A stretch of DNA of 64,000 nt. Source: Epiperipatus broadwayi (lineage: Eukaryota; Onychophora; Udeonychophora; Euonychophora; Peripatidae). Position numbers and translations under genes: made by a program. The notes beneath the pieces are model-generated. The model ran no database searches. It saw only the letters and a list, made by a program, of their open reading frames with translations, and was not told where the DNA came from. The stretch covers positions 3,001,865 through 3,065,864 of the forward strand of contig JAQFVV010012477.1 in NCBI GenBank assembly GCA_028023455.1, written 5' to 3'. Below, one piece after another: positions 48,788 through 62,592 of this stretch (positions are counted from its first letter, which is position 1; every line of letters begins with the position of its first letter).

Positions 48788-50260
48788 TGAATATTTAAAA
48801 ATGAGGCACAATCTCATAATAAACGAGATTAAATATAACTAAACATTTATCTTATAATAATCATATTGTGTTATTTGACTTATTTTTCCATAGAATGAAT
48901 ATTCCCAGCAAGATAGCCTATATCCTTCCACATTCATTTTTTATCTCAAAGGCAGTGTTTTCTGCATTCCAGATTTATATTTTGTAAGTGTTAGAATTTT
49001 TCATAGTTTATCAGTCTTTGGGATGTTGCTCTAATCTTATAATGGTTGAATACTTCTTTAGCTTTGTATTATTCATGGTATGTATGGATACACTATAATA
49101 ACCATAATATCTTTTTTCTTGTCTATTTAGGGTTTGATATGTAAATAATTTTATTTTCCAAATCATTGATTTCTGAGCTAACTTATTTAAATGTCTCATA
49201 GACTCATTATAACTTCATGTTTTGTGTTTTTGTTGTGACTGGATGTATATATTAAGTTTTTTCCTGTGTATGTATTCTAAAAGCAGTAGTTTGAATTATG
49301 TCATAATGATTTCTTGTCAGAAGAACATATAAAACTGTTTTGTGTTGTGAGAAGAACATTAAAAATGTTGCTTTGGTATTGTTCTAATTGTATTATGAGT
49401 TTATCTGTGAGGGATATATTGTGCTGTGTTTTTCCAAAATAGTTGCAATAATTCTTCACCATGTGGTCATACAAACAAATGTATCACTGACATAGCAAAG
49501 TCAAACCTTACATGGATATAGAATAGGATTTATGATTGCGGTATCAATATTATCCATGTAAATATTGTAACAGATATGACAGTCATGGGCTCATAGCCGT
49601 CCTTCATTTTCATTGGAAAAATTCAATGGTATATTGAATTACTGTTATGCAAAATTTTAATTATTCCATTATACCATAAAAAGGAAGAGTTCTTCTAAGT
49701 TATAGGCTATTATCATAATTTATCTAAGTGTTAATCACAGAGTATATTGATGAATAAACTTTCTATATCAAACTTGCCAATATATCACTTCTTTTAATAT
49801 TCATGTTCATAGTTAATTCTAGAAAGTGCTCAGAATTTCTGATAAAGGATTGTATCTTATATGCCAAAGAAGTAAGAACTTTGAGAAAAAATCTCCACCC
49901 ATTTGACAAAATGCCTTCTAGAAGTAACAATAAGTCTTAAGAATACATGGTTATTATGTATTTTAAATGTACTATAAAGATGAGGAATTTTGCTAAATTA
50001 TTATGGTAATTGTATTTTCTTAATCTGTGTGGTACATGCAATGCTTTCTGAGCAATACTTGTATCTTTGTTTCCATACTCATATTGTTCTTTTTGCCAAT
50101 ATTTTGCAATGGCTTACTAAGAATAGCTTTTTTATTTTATTATTACAATCAGCTGTACTCATTACAACTGTACCGTTGCATTTTTCAGCAAGAAGATATT
50201 TATTGTTGTTTGATTTCAGTTTTTGGTCTTTCACAAGTGTTCTTTTGTCTATATGAGCTT
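48788..50260 (-). pseudogene. Diverged Penelope-like element, second family
   Basis: Reading the minus strand from about 50260: LLAEKCNGTVVMSTADCNN (cf. the ADKGN-TVV motif), IPHLYSTFKIHNNHVFLR (cf. YGLPKIHKP), FDIESLFINIL (motif A region), a broken motif B near 49600, and CYVSDTFVCMTTW near 49480, where the usual YVDD is YVSD. The linker segment with KVFNHYKI-like text follows at 49011-49100. Stops and frameshifts occur throughout and no GIY-YIG domain is recognisable. It is clearly distinct in sequence from the other PLE copies in this window. Confidence 0.7.
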
Positions 50261-50592
50261 AATCATGTACCATCACTTTTGAACTCTTATATTTCATTCC
50301 AAAAGCAATTAGTTGCAATAACAAATAATCTATTTTTTTGTTTCTTATGTTATATAAATTATATTCCATATCAGTAAGAATATATTAACATGATCCCAGG
50401 TTTAATATGATTTGAATCCCTTTCACCATTTAGCAGGCGATTATACATTGACAAATATCATTTATCTTTATTCTTCCATCTAACTACTTTCAATAGCATT
50501 TAAATAATTTACTATGTCTTGCATATATAATGTTTAAGATTATAATCATATCACAGTCTCCTACCAAATACATTACAAAGATTTTATTTTGC

Positions 50593-50737
50593 AGGCAGTC
50601 TCATAATGAGACATTTTAATAAATTAGCAAATAATTTTACCCTTCATTTAGCAATACCCATTCATTCTGAATGAATGAGCATTGATAAATGAAAATTATT
50701 TACAAGGTTATTAAAATGTCTGGGGTTGAGACTGCCT
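50593..50737. repeat. Hairpin repeat, about 145 bp
   Basis: AGGCAGTCTCA and ACATTTTAATAA on the left recur as TTATTAAAATGTC and TGAGACTGCCT on the right, enclosing an A/T-rich loop with its own small palindrome (CATTCATTCTGAATGAATG). Probably a small MITE. Confidence 0.65.
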
Positions 50738-50954
50738 AAAAAAAAATTATATTTTACATATTCTTTCAGAAGCAAATATTATGTTTTAAGCCAATAAACA
50801 TCACATGATCACAATTTCTTATGCTTGCTTATAACTGTTATTAAAACAGGCAAAACTCACTATAGATATTGCCGCACACAGCAAGCTAGAGTAATCCACA
50901 GATGCCAGAAGGCCTGTGCATAAAATCCCCATCTAGTGCCTATTCATCCAATAT

Positions 50955-50994
50955 CCCGAGACTAGTTTCTGGTTTGTCGCCTTCATCAGTGAGG
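50955..50994 (-). ncRNA. Hammerhead-like motif, minus strand, in a GC-richer repeat
   Basis: Minus strand: CCTCA, then exact core CTGATGA (50983-50989), a short stem II (GG/CC), GAAAC, ACTAGTC with a GUC triplet, then TCGGG, which pairs with CCTCA except at one C-C position. It sits in a distinct 50840-51040 block with higher GC. Cleavage is predicted between 50960 and 50959. Confidence 0.5.
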
Positions 50995-51040
50995 AGCCTT
51001 GGATCTGAGAGCACTGCACCTAGTCCAACATAAGTAGAAT

Positions 51041-51850
51041 ATTTTATTTAATTTTGTAATTATAGTATCAAAGATATTTTGATTAAATTATTCTGCCAAC
51101 AATGAAACAATTACTAATTCCGTTATATAAAAGCATTTTTATTTTATTATACCTGAAAAAAATATCAAATATTAATTTGATGAATATTATCAAAAATATA
51201 TTCCTTCATTCTTTTTTAGAGCTCTCTATTATAGCTTACCAATAAAGTAATCAACAATTATAGTGATGTAATCGTTCCAACTTCAGATTTCTTCAGCCAA
51301 ATCAATATACCATTTGGCATTTATAATTAAATAGAGTTGATCTTGTAGGCTGTGAATTAGCTATGACAAAGTCATTTGAAAATATTAAAGAATCTATATC
51401 TATGGCCATAAAAATAAGGTTTTAATATTCTATTTAAATTTTTAGCCATAGAAAAATTAAATATCATAATTTCATTTTGTATTCTGAATATCAATTTATC
51501 ATTTTTATAATTTTCAAAAAGCAATATAACATAAATAATAATTTAAAAATAAAAATGATTATTTAATATTAAAGTTGCCATTACGTGTATATGGAACATA
51601 AGTAATCACTTTTAATATTATAGGTATTATGTATTGTATTGAGTATATACTAACCATTTTCCCGACAATTTAGATCCACGCTCTAACAGAAATTAATTTT
51701 CTATTACTTTTTTTTTCATCCCAAAACAAAAATGAAAAAAAAAAAATTGCAACTTTATGCAGACATAAAAATTGCAACTCTATTCAGACATAAAAAAGCA
51801 AAATTTTTATGAAAAATGTTACGTAAGTATATATAAACAACCCTCTCTCA
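51041..51850. other. No gene seen
   Basis: AT-rich sequence with A and T runs only. Confidence 0.4.
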
Positions 51851-52412
51851 TCATCATCATCATCATTATTATTATTATTATTCAATAAAGGCTTTATTGA
51901 TTTCAATTGTTTATACAAGTCTACATCTAGAAAATTTCAAATTTAGTATACAATGAATAATATTAGAGTAAACATATAAAAATGAATTTAGTGGTTACAC
52001 TTTGTGGTTAGTGGACTATAACAATATAAAAAATAAAAAAGCAAAAATAATCAGAGTTTTAAAGTTTGATGAGCTTATTTAGTTTTGTCCGCATGTCACT
52101 TTGAATGTTAGTTGTATGATAGTTTTCTTTGCAGCATTCACAGCATTGATGGTTGTTTTAACAATGACCAGGTTGCTGCATATAAGTGGGGGCTGGTTAT
52201 TATTTTATCTCTATTTCGAATGTGTAGCAGTTTGTTGCTAAATGTAGCTGGGTGTCGCTGGTATTATTGCCAATTAAGAAAGTACATCGGGTGCACCAGT
52301 ACGCATATAGAACAAATGTGGCTGCCCTAATGCTAGGTATTGATCTTCCCTGAAAAGCATCCATTATGTGATTAATGATTGTACCCAGTTTTCTGTAGGT
52401 GTTACACATCAT
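51851..52412 (-). pseudogene. Tx1-like LINE, short 3' fragment
   Basis: The minus-strand frame at 52200-52412 reads NTYRKLGTIINHIMDAF and AATFVLYAYWCTRCTF, matching residues near the C-terminus of the 1-1486 ORF. A 3' UTR of about 300 bases follows, with AATAAAG near 51885, then (AAT)n(GAT)n to 51851. The 5' break abuts a long ATT array at 52421, so both ends of the fragment touch ATT-type repeats. Confidence 0.85.
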
Positions 52413-52418
52413 CTGTCA

Positions 52419-52548
<130 letters not shown>

Positions 52549-52592
52549 TATTGAGAAAATATTTTGTTACTAAGTTTCTTAAACAAACAACC

Positions 52593-55500
52593 GAATATTA
52601 TTATCGTTCATTAAGAAATCATTATTAAAATAAGATGATTCGTGATCCATTTAGTATTAATTATACAGAGAATATTAATTGTAGTAATGTACAAATTTCA
52701 AATTCAACAACCTTAACCAATGATCACATTTTTTTCACTCAACATATCAATTTATTATTACCAAAATTTGGCCAATTTTGTGGGGTTTCAGTTTTATAGG
52801 TAACATTTTAAATATTGTTATATTTTAAAAAAATAATTTAGATACTCAAATGAAAAAAAAATGTTCATTTTCGTTTCTGTATTAGATTTTATTGTTGTTA
52901 ATTCAAATTTACCTTATATCTTTTTTATATCTGATGTTATAAATCATCATCCGTGGCTTCTAATTTATAATGCCAAAATATCATTAGTGTTGCAATATGG
53001 TTAGCAAGGTGCAGCCTAATTTCCATTTTTTTTGATCACAGTTAATAAATTTATTCAAATTTATCATCCACATGATTACAAATCATGGATCACATCAAAT
53101 AAAATTAGTAGCATAAAGTATGCTACAATATTTTCACCAGATTTGTGTACCTTATACTTAAAGAATCTTCATGTAATTTATGATATGCGTTTAAAAATCA
53201 GCATGTATCTATATTGTAACGGGATGGGGTGGTAGGAAGTTGGTGGAAAGTATAAATGAACCTGGGTGATGGAAAAACATCAACACCAGTAAAATTAAAT
53301 TATAAGGGTATGAGATCAAAATCTCTGTGAACATTGAGAGATCATTGAGAACATTGAGAGAACAGCCAGCTAACTCAGAAGAGCAACTAAAGCATAATTA
53401 TTATCAACCAGCATTATAAAGTAAATATCAGTATAAGTAAATACTAGAGAGAAATAACCATCCATCATCATCATTGATGGGAATAAACAAATTAGTACAA
53501 TAAAATATATAAATCAACAGTCAATCTTGTGACTGGATTGAAAATGGGTCTTCTGTAGACCAGGCTAACTATTGAGCCTTTGCCAGCTTGGGCAATTATA
53601 TAAACATAACTTGGATGCACCAGTTTAGTACCCATCCATTAAAATACACAATAATCATAAAATCTAAACAATAATGTTGGGATATCAAAATATGCTGATC
53701 ATCATCAATGCTCAGGCCACTTGTACTGGCCAACTATAAACTTAAATTTTTAACAAGACTGAACGAAAATAAAATATAATAGTGCATGGGCTTTAAAGAG
53801 TATCCTCTTTTGCGCCAACTAGGATGATGATTGATCATCTCTGGATGCCCAAAGCACTAAACACATCCCCATTTATCCGTGTCCGAAATCTAGCTCAGAG
53901 AACATGGGCTCTATTACTGTATGTGAACAAGAGATGATGGAATACAATTTTAACAATTAAATAAATTTATTAATAACAATAAAAATAAATGATTAAGGTC
54001 TTATAAGGGTTCTGATTTTGAAAAGTATACAAAATTATATAAACAACTAAAGTTATTACATTGTTTTACAATATTTCTCAATTAGATTTTATACATGCAT
54101 ATATATATTTGTACACAGACGGGCATTTTATAACATATGATTTTTCTCAAAATAATAAATGACATCAATTTTTACCTAAGTAGGTTTTGATATATATAAA
54201 TATATGCACAGAGTGCAGTACATTTGAGAAATAGACATATTTAAATGATTACACAATAAATGATTAAAATTTTTACATATACAAGTGTGTGTGTACCCTG
54301 ACTTTTATCTATTTCAACATTTTACAATAATATTATAATTTTCTAATACATAAATTTCCTGCCTATACGTGTGTATAAACAAAATATAGATACAATTTAA
54401 AATTAGTTTCAATTTATAAGTTCTCAAAAGTATAGTCAATTTTTGACAGGTATTTGTTGATTAATTATCAATGTTTTTGGACCAATTTAAAACATTTGCT
54501 TTTTCGATTTTAATTCAAACAAAATTATGCTTGCATTTAAATTATATATTCTTTTTTTTTATGAATATGAAAATTATTTCTTAGCAAAATATATATAGCA
54601 AATCGTCTCTCTTTTCAACATTTGACTGGAGCAAATTTTACTTTAAGTTAATTTTAAAAAATACAACTCACTGTATGTACACGCGATGTATTTATCTGTG
54701 GTTTCCTGCTTGCATAAATGAACAGTAGCATCAGTATACCAATTTCTTCAAGATTTCTCTTGGTAAGCTTTGTTTCTAGCCCATCAGAAAAAATATAATT
54801 CCAGGCTTGTTGTAACTATCAGGTAAAGGTATATAATCCTTGTAAAATCTTGGTCTGTAGTTGGTCTCTTTCTGTCTAGGATTTTTCCAGGCAAGCAGCT
54901 GTCTTGGTTTGATGGATTTCAGGCAATCAATCATCCTCTGCATGTTTAAGGCTATGAATTTCAGCACAAAGAAGTGGGTCATTTTCTCCATGTGAATTTC
55001 AAACTCCTGCGAAGGAAATATTGGCAGCTCCCCAATCTAATGTTCTGACAACTATATGGTCAGCTAAAACCAACTGCTGCCCTTCATCAAGTTGCAACAA
55101 AATATTGTAAACAACTATGCAGCTGACCTGTTCTCTTCAAAAATCACTAACCAGACATTGCAGTTGGCCTAGTTGGACACTGCTTAAAATATTAAAAACT
55201 CTTCTGACCAACTTTTACAAAACTGCAAGCAGAACTGTTCTTTTCAAATTCATTATCCAGACTAACTGATATATTTTTAATCAGTCTTTTATAAACTTAA
55301 TTAAGTCAGGTGACAAAAACACAGTGGCTGATTTCAATTAACTTTAATCCATTTGAAAACAAGCTGGAAATTTCTATGAAAATGTGATTTTCATGTTTTT
55401 ACTTTAATCTTTGGAATTTGACCAAAGATGTGATAATCCTTTGAAAACATATACATGTTTTCATTTAGACAATAAAAATTTACAAATTAATTAAAGATTT

Positions 55501-56720
55501 CAAAAATAGACATTTTTTTTTCAAAATTATCAAAAAAACAAGCTTATATTTAAATTTCAAAATCGGAATTACAAATAATATTTATCAGTCCTTTTAAAAG
55601 TTTAATTTATAAAACAATTTTTATTTTAAATCAGAGTTATTATTTAACCCTTTACATATTATGATTTTATTTTAGGAAATATAAAAAAAATATTTACAAA
55701 AATTTATTCTGTGTTTATTTCTACTTTTCCTTTATTTTCCATATACACACACACACACACTATATTATTATGGGTGTATCATGTAACCCAACCAGTTACA
55801 ATATATAGAATGGATTCTAAATTTTTATTTTCATTTTTTCACATGTCTATATTCATATGTCATACTTTAATGATTAAATATTATCAGATAAAAAATAAAA
55901 AAATGTGATAATAAATCATTAAATTTAAAAGAGTTTAAACCCATGTTCGTTTTGCTAAATGGCATGTTAATTTCACTTCTTTTTAGTGATTGTATGTTTT
56001 TTATGATTGTGATATCCATTGTTTTTATAAGAATTTATTCTGTAAAAATTTCTTTATTATATTTCATTCATCATGTGATTGCAATCTGCAAAATGTTGGA
56101 ATACGGTAACTTTTGTATTTATTTTTACATTTACCTTTGTACTCACAGAGACTTTCGAAAGACCGCAGTGGTTTGTATAACTCATCTCAAGCAGAATACA
56201 AAAAGAATGCATATTTAATCATTAAATATTAATAGATATAAATAGAATGACATAGTTTTGTTTATATTATGCCAACATAAACTTTACAACTGAAAAAAAG
56301 AGTATTTTTTTGTGTTTATAAATTACTTACTTCTGCAATATTGCTAGCTATTATATTAATAACTACAAAACCATTGTAAAACATGAAACTTTCCTATAAT
56401 CTTTAGTATTATTGTAGTAATTATATTTGAATTGTTGCTGTGTTGTTTCTGTTTTTCTGGAGATCGTGTGTTTATTAAAGCTCAGCTGCAACATAACTTA
56501 GATCAAGAAATGTCTAACTATTCAGCACACCGTATTAAAACAAAGAAGAGAAATATTTGTTACTTATAATATGTTATAATCTATGGATATAATTTTTCAT
56601 TTTAATAATATTTTTTATTAAATAGGCGTGAAATGTATGTTAGTCAGTGTAGTAATTAGTCCATAGACAACTATTCAGCAAATGTTAACTGACGTAATTA
56701 ATTAGTTATCTATAATGTTT
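52593..56720 (+). pseudogene. Receptor-like 7TM segment, copy 2, broken and split
   Basis: The left part (to 53214) contains HPHDYKSWITSNKISS and the DLHVIYDM-like stretch; stops precede it. After a 2.6-kb insertion it resumes at about 55805 with MDSKFLFSFFHM. It then lacks about 45 bp covering most of TM5, has stops, and continues in 55943-56218 through TM6, TM7 and the CTHRDF helix-8-like end. Non-coding flanks on both sides also match copy 1 at 30768-32400. Confidence 0.7.
53215..55800. mobile_element. 2586-bp insertion with TGTAAC ends and ATAT target duplication
   Basis: Ends TGTAACGGGATGGGGT and, reverse-complemented, TGTAACTGGTTGGGTT match at about 13 of 16 positions. ATAT flanks both sides (53211-53214 and 55801-55804), and copy 1 of the receptor segment gives the empty site. 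TGTNR termini with 4-bp duplications are described for Ginger-type DNA transposons; a TG...CA-ended LTR is the alternative. The minus-strand frame 54776-54991 is the only coding hint and I do not recognise it. The element carries no evident transposase or integrase. Confidence 0.7.
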
Positions 56721-58379
56721 ACCATAATGTAGATTTCTTCAAAAAACATTTATATACTTAAATCAAAATTAATTTAAGAAGATTATACCTATAGAAAAAT
56801 GCATCACGATGAAACACCACTTGTCATAAGATATAAGGCTATTGTTTTAACCAAAGATAGATGTCATTACTTATTCCTACTAAAATGCATAAAGTAATAT
56901 AAATTTCATTTATATAATTTAAATGAAACTCCAACTGGTAGTGAAATCATTTGTGGAAGAAGGTGTCAACATCATGCAAGAAGAATGTTTTGGAACAACT
57001 GGATATCTTGATTGCCTCTGTGATGATTAATAACCAAGAAATAAAGACATTTTTTAATGAACATTACTTCGCAAATAAGGAAATGAATAGGAAACTAATT
57101 AAACCTTTATTATATCACATCATCATTATGAATCATCTTTTAAAAATATTTAATTTTATTCACTTTGTTACTAAAATCCATTTGCCATTGGAATAATTCA
57201 TTTAAGAAAGACTAAATCAAGAGGAATAGAAGACCATGAAGTCAAATATTTTTTTTGTTTTATATTTAATAAAATTTAGATGTTCTATGATAGGGACTGA
57301 ACTGAGATAGTAAATTTAATATGAAGGTAAGATTTTTTTATTCTTCATATTGGATTTATCCATGACATGACAGAATTTTGTTGTAACTAACTTAATTAAT
57401 ATGATAAGTTGTGTAAATGACTAATATCGTGTATGAAAGATTTTATATTTCTTAATGATGATTATACGTAGGAATGGTCTCATGAAGTTGGAACTCTCTC
57501 ATACAGATTGCATAATATAATATTACTATTTATTTGTATATGAATTAAATCAAGATTAGCTAGTTTAGCATTTTTATATATTTTTTTTGTAAATTATAAA
57601 AATTTATTTATTTTGTTATAAATTATTAGAATCTGTTCATGTTATGAGATACATATCTACTATGGGAATATGAAAACATATTAATTATTTAATATTATAA
57701 AATAGTAGAGATAAAAGTAAAACCCTTATGATAATTTTTTGTTATATTAAATAAATTTGAATTGTTATTCATTAATAAATATTGTTAAAGTTTATTTTAA
57801 ATTTAAAGAAGCTTCTAATTTATTTATTCGTTTTATGAAACAAAATAAAGTTAAATATATATATCTACACATATATATTATATTTATTTTATATCCTAAT
57901 AACTGGATTAAAATAAATTTTAAGAATATAATGAGATTATATTGTGTATTGTTATTGCTATAGAATTGATGCAAACACCTGAAGAGAGTTAATTGTAAAC
58001 CCTACCATTAGTTTGAATTCTGAGCATAACGGAATAATTAATAAAGGCGAAGATTGAATGATTTAGTCTAAATTGTGTCTATATTAAATATTTAATATTA
58101 AATTATCCCGTTTGAAATGAATTCAATTTTGGATTAAAGTTAAATCATTTTATCCATAGCATCTTATATGAAGACCCCAAATCTGATTATAGTGAGATGC
58201 AACTACCTTGTTTCTTCCTTATGGAATCTGTACCATTACAATATATGTATATATATATTATACCAGATAAAAATGAAGAGCAATTATTAATAATTAATGA
58301 TGGTTATTAGAAATTCAAATAATTCACATAAATGTTAATTTAGAGTTTAAATAAAATAGTTAGACTCAAATATTATATA
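56721..58379. other. No gene seen
   Basis: AT-rich. The 81-codon frame at 56951-57196 has no recognisable domain and I leave it uncalled. Confidence 0.4.
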
Positions 58380-58790
58380 TGGAGCTCGCAAAGTAAGCTC
58401 TTAACAAGCTTTGCAGAATATCCCCAACCCAAGACTGTTTTCTGCTACTGGCATTGTCAGTGAGGTGCTAGGATATTCAAGTATTAGATTAAAAATACCA
58501 GGACAAGTCCAACACTTTATCTAATGTATAACTATTAAGTAGAAAATCTGAAATGTTCAGATATCCATATGTCTTCCAATCCAGCTATCTAACTTAAATA
58601 GCATATGGGACTTAACTAAGTTCAGATACACCATATATTAATAGCTTTAGCAATATAAAATCACCAAAGCCTTAATAACAAAAAATAAAATTACAAAAAA
58701 AAAATTCAAATCAGATTTTTTACTTAATAGTTATACATTAGATAAAGTGCTGGGCTTGTCCTGGTATTTTTAATCTAATACTTGAATATA
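58380..58790. mobile_element. Foldback family element, copy 3, shortened
   Basis: The left arm matches copy 2 (AACAAGCTTTGCAGAATATCC, then TCAGTGAGGTGCTAGGATAT). The inverted right arm is only about 95 bp (58700-58790). A degraded hammerhead-like motif lies on the minus strand at about 58425-58466 (core CTGACAA, GAAAAC). Confidence 0.7.
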
Positions 58791-60344
58791 TATGATTTGA
58801 TTTTTTTCTAATTAAAGTCAAATAAATTTAATAATATTAATAAAACTCTATTAAGATGTTGATACCTACTAAAAATTAATAGTGTATGTTTGGAATACAT
58901 TTGAAGACCAAAACAATAAATTAATTAGTAATAAAAAATATGCTAATACTTTATTTCCAATCAATAAAATGTGAAATCATTGTTTATACATGTGCAACTG
59001 CTATTAGATAAATATAACCCAAAAATTTAAAACAAAAATAAATAATTATAAATATTAAAACATAAGCTTTTATGATAATGTAAATGATAAGATCTTACTA
59101 ACTGTCCTAAATTCGTAAAATTTCAAAATATTATATTTTTTGTACATTTTTTTAACTATATATATAATAAGTTTTTAGTTATCTATTCCTAATGTGATTT
59201 TCCCTCTGGTATTCTTGATAACACATAAAGGATAAAATTGATCTTTATAGGTCTTATGAAAGAGTTTACTTCTTTTCTTAAGGCATGGTTTTTTTAAAAA
59301 AAACCCAAATATTCTCCCATTCATTACAACTAGGAATGTTCAACTCATAATTTGATTGCATGATTCCAGATATTTTGACCTATGTGGTTTTTAGATTTCT
59401 AGACATACATAGTAAGCAACATTCTGTATCTAAGGTCATCATGTTTGATGTAGTTAATGGAATATTTAAAAAATACAATGAAACAGTGAGCAAGGTATGT
59501 CTATCCAAAGTATTCTATGTGAAAGTGTTCTAACTAGGGATTTCTCCTATCTTCGTGGAACCACTCTACACTGCTTATTGAGCCAAGTCTGCTTGTCTAG
59601 ATGATACTAGACAAGTCTGCCTTTCCCCCTTTATAACCTATGTATACCCAACATGTTTTTATTTGTAATACTTATCATGTAATCAAGGATGTGTATCAAA
59701 AATATATTATCAAAAATTAATTATGAGAATATACATTTTTTTCACAACATGTTGTGAAACAAATGACAAATACTTTTATATTATATAAATATTTTATAAA
59801 TGACTAAACAGTTGTTTTGTTATTTACAGTCATGATAGCATGAAAAAAACAGCATTACCAACTTTTAAAAACTGATCTATAACATTATTAATTTTATAAT
59901 TTTTTTTTTTTTATTAAAGCACATTGAATAAGCGTCTGAAAAATTCGAAGGTAGGGACCTCTACAGGTCTTAGCCACAAGCTTATGCTCATATTTGTAAT
60001 TTAATTTAATATAAGAGATAGACATTAATTTTTTAAAAATTCCATCAAGTAGGCAAATTTAAAAAAATCACACAATAATATACATTATTACAAAATACAC
60101 AATCCAATTTTATTCATGCAGCACTAAAGCTAATTTTTTCCACCTTTATATAATAATACTTTTTTATATATTCAATATAATTAACTCTATATATCTATTT
60201 CTTTTTAATTTCTTAAACTACCATGTTTCCCTGAAAAGAAGCCCTAACCAGAAAATAAGCTATAGAATAAATTTTAAGGATGCTTATAATACCCCAAATA
60301 TAAATTCTAGTTAAAATCATTAGTCAAATAGACCACCTTTGTTT
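58791..60344. other. No gene seen
   Basis: AT-rich with homopolymer runs (for example T-rich at 59898-59912). A GC-richer spot near 59535-59640 contains an inverted TAGACAAG-type repeat only. Confidence 0.4.
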
Positions 60345-62592
60345 GCTTGCTGAAACATACAATGCAGATATTAAATTATAAAATAATATATAAATAGGGA
60401 GTATTTTTGACATTATTGCTTTAAATAAATTGTAATATAAATTATATGGTCCCTTTGTATTTTCCTGTTGCCTATTTTCAACAAACATAAATCTACCTGT
60501 ATAGAGAAACAATTTATCTACCACAAGTCACTCACTATATTAGACAATTTATAATTTTATTTATATATTTCTAGATACTTGTTTATATTTAATACTTAGA
60601 TATAGAATGCTTGATTTAGAATTAGGGTTTCATCAAGATAGTTTTTAAATATTGAATCAAAAAGAAAAATTAGTTTGATTTTTTAAACATTTTTCTGCCT
60701 AAAAGATATTATTAAAATAAGATAAGTGATTTTAATAATCAAAGTTTTAGCTTAATGTAAATCATTAATATTTCATCTAAGAAGTTTTAAACAAACTATC
60801 CTAGTGGGGTTTTGCAAGTAATTTGTAAAGTGTTTAGAATGTGCGCACTTGATAACAGATGAACATGGTTGTGTCATATATGAATTATTGTAATTTAATG
60901 CACTATTTTGTAATGGAAGTACTTAATGCACATGTGTAAAATACAGAGATATTGTCTAAATCTTTATACTTGCATTTTTTGTTGCTTTTGTGTCAATAAA
61001 TCATTCTTCACTGTAATCATTATTGTTATCACTCCTGATCTCAAAAGTTTTCACTTGACACTTGATTTAATGATGCATTTAAATAGAATAATTTTTTGAT
61101 CTGTAGATAATGATTGCAAAAAGAAAGACCTATTCTGGTGAGTGCAGGAGATGAATTGTGGAGGGCTCCTTGGCTAAGAACTATCCAACTTTTTGTAGAG
61201 AGAAGAAATACATTAATAAATGGATATTTTTGTACATGATTAAATGTAGATTTATATACATGGCAAAAATAAGACATCCCCTAAAAACAAATCCTATGAT
61301 ATATTTTAGAGCAAAAATTAATAAAATATTAATAAGTCTCAATTGGTCTTATTTTCAGAAAAAAACATGGCAGTCTGTTTAAGTAATGTGTACACTAAAT
61401 CTTGTATGTGTGCACACATGCATATGGAAATTTGTACATTAATAAACCAATAAAAAATATTTTTATTAAACATTTTTTACCATTTACCTTTTTAATATAA
61501 CTGTTTCAAACTGCAATCAATTTTGTTCAGTACAGATGAGATTGTAAGTATTGTTTTGTATAGAAATTTTTTGTCAATTTCCAATCTTTTTCTACAAGCG
61601 CTGATTCTATTTATTGATTTAATTCACTTTGATAGTATTGGGATAGACATCATGACATTCTTATCCAACCATTATAAGTTTGAATTATGGCTATGTGAAA
61701 TATTTCCATATTTTATTTATTCTCATAGTAGTTTTGATACCAATATTTTTTTCATTATGCAAGCACATGTAAGAATATAAGTACAACCTTTATATTTGTT
61801 TGTCAACAACTTTTTTTTAGAACTAGAAAGGACATAATCATATTCCTGTTGTTGTAAATATTAATGCCATTGAATATTTAAAAATGAGGCACAGCCTCAT
61901 AATTAACAAGACAAAATATAACTAAACATTTATTTTATAATAATCATACTGTGTTCTTTCAGTTATTTTTTAATGGAGTGAATGTTCTTACCAAGATACC
62001 ATACATCCTTCCACATTCATTTTTTGTCCCAAAGACACATTTTTTTTTTTTTTCAGCATTCCAGATTTATATTTTGAAAATGTTAGAATATCTCATGAAG
62101 TGATCAGCCTTTGGGAAATTGTTTTAATCTTATAATGATTGCATACTTTCTTTAGTTATGGATTATTCATAGTGTGTATGGATACACTACAGTAACTATA
62201 GCATCTTTTTTCTTATCTCTTTAGGCTTTAATTAATGAAAGCTAATGGAAGACATTCTTTATGAGTGCTTTTTATATGTAAATCATTTCATTTTCCAAAT
62301 CATTGATTTCTGAGCCAACTTATTTAAATTTGTCTCATAGACTCAATTTAACTTCATGTTTCATGTTGTTTGTGTGTCATTGGATGATATACTGAGTATT
62401 ATCCTGTGTATGTATTCTGAAAGTAATAGTTTGAATTTTGTTATTATTATGTCTTGTCAGAAGAACATCTAAAAATGTTTCTTTTTTATTGTTCTAAGTG
62501 TATTGTGAAAAGAACATTAAAAATGTTGCCTTTGTATTGTTCAAATTTTATTGTGAGTTTATCTGTGTAAAAAATATTTTGTTATGTTTGGC
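60345..62592. repeat. Duplicon copy 2 (uninterrupted)
   Basis: Matches 39715-40829, 41479-41894 and 48788-49430 in order and orientation. It preserves the empty sites of both the foldback element (near 61465) and the LINE (61857-61870). The right part (61870-62592) is the C-terminal region of the second Penelope-like family on the minus strand, with an A/T run inserted near 62041. Confidence 0.85.

Larger units (their letters stand above)
39715..49430. repeat. Duplicon copy 1, interrupted by two insertions
   Basis: Its ancestral sequence matches 60345-62592 in the same orientation. Relative to that copy it has gained a foldback element (40830-41468) and a 6.9-kb LINE (41895-48773). The part right of the LINE is the C-terminal region of a diverged Penelope-like element on the minus strand, which continues to about 50260 in this copy only. 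Confidence 0.85.

Noticed and set aside
49990-50377. Two overlapping hydrophobic plus-strand ORFs
   Set aside because: The minus strand here holds a degraded Penelope-like RT; the plus frames are antisense shadows.
61041-61277. Minus-strand ORF conserved between the duplicons (also 40461-40646)
   Set aside because: Conservation follows from duplication; the plus strand is the more protein-like reading and even that is weak.
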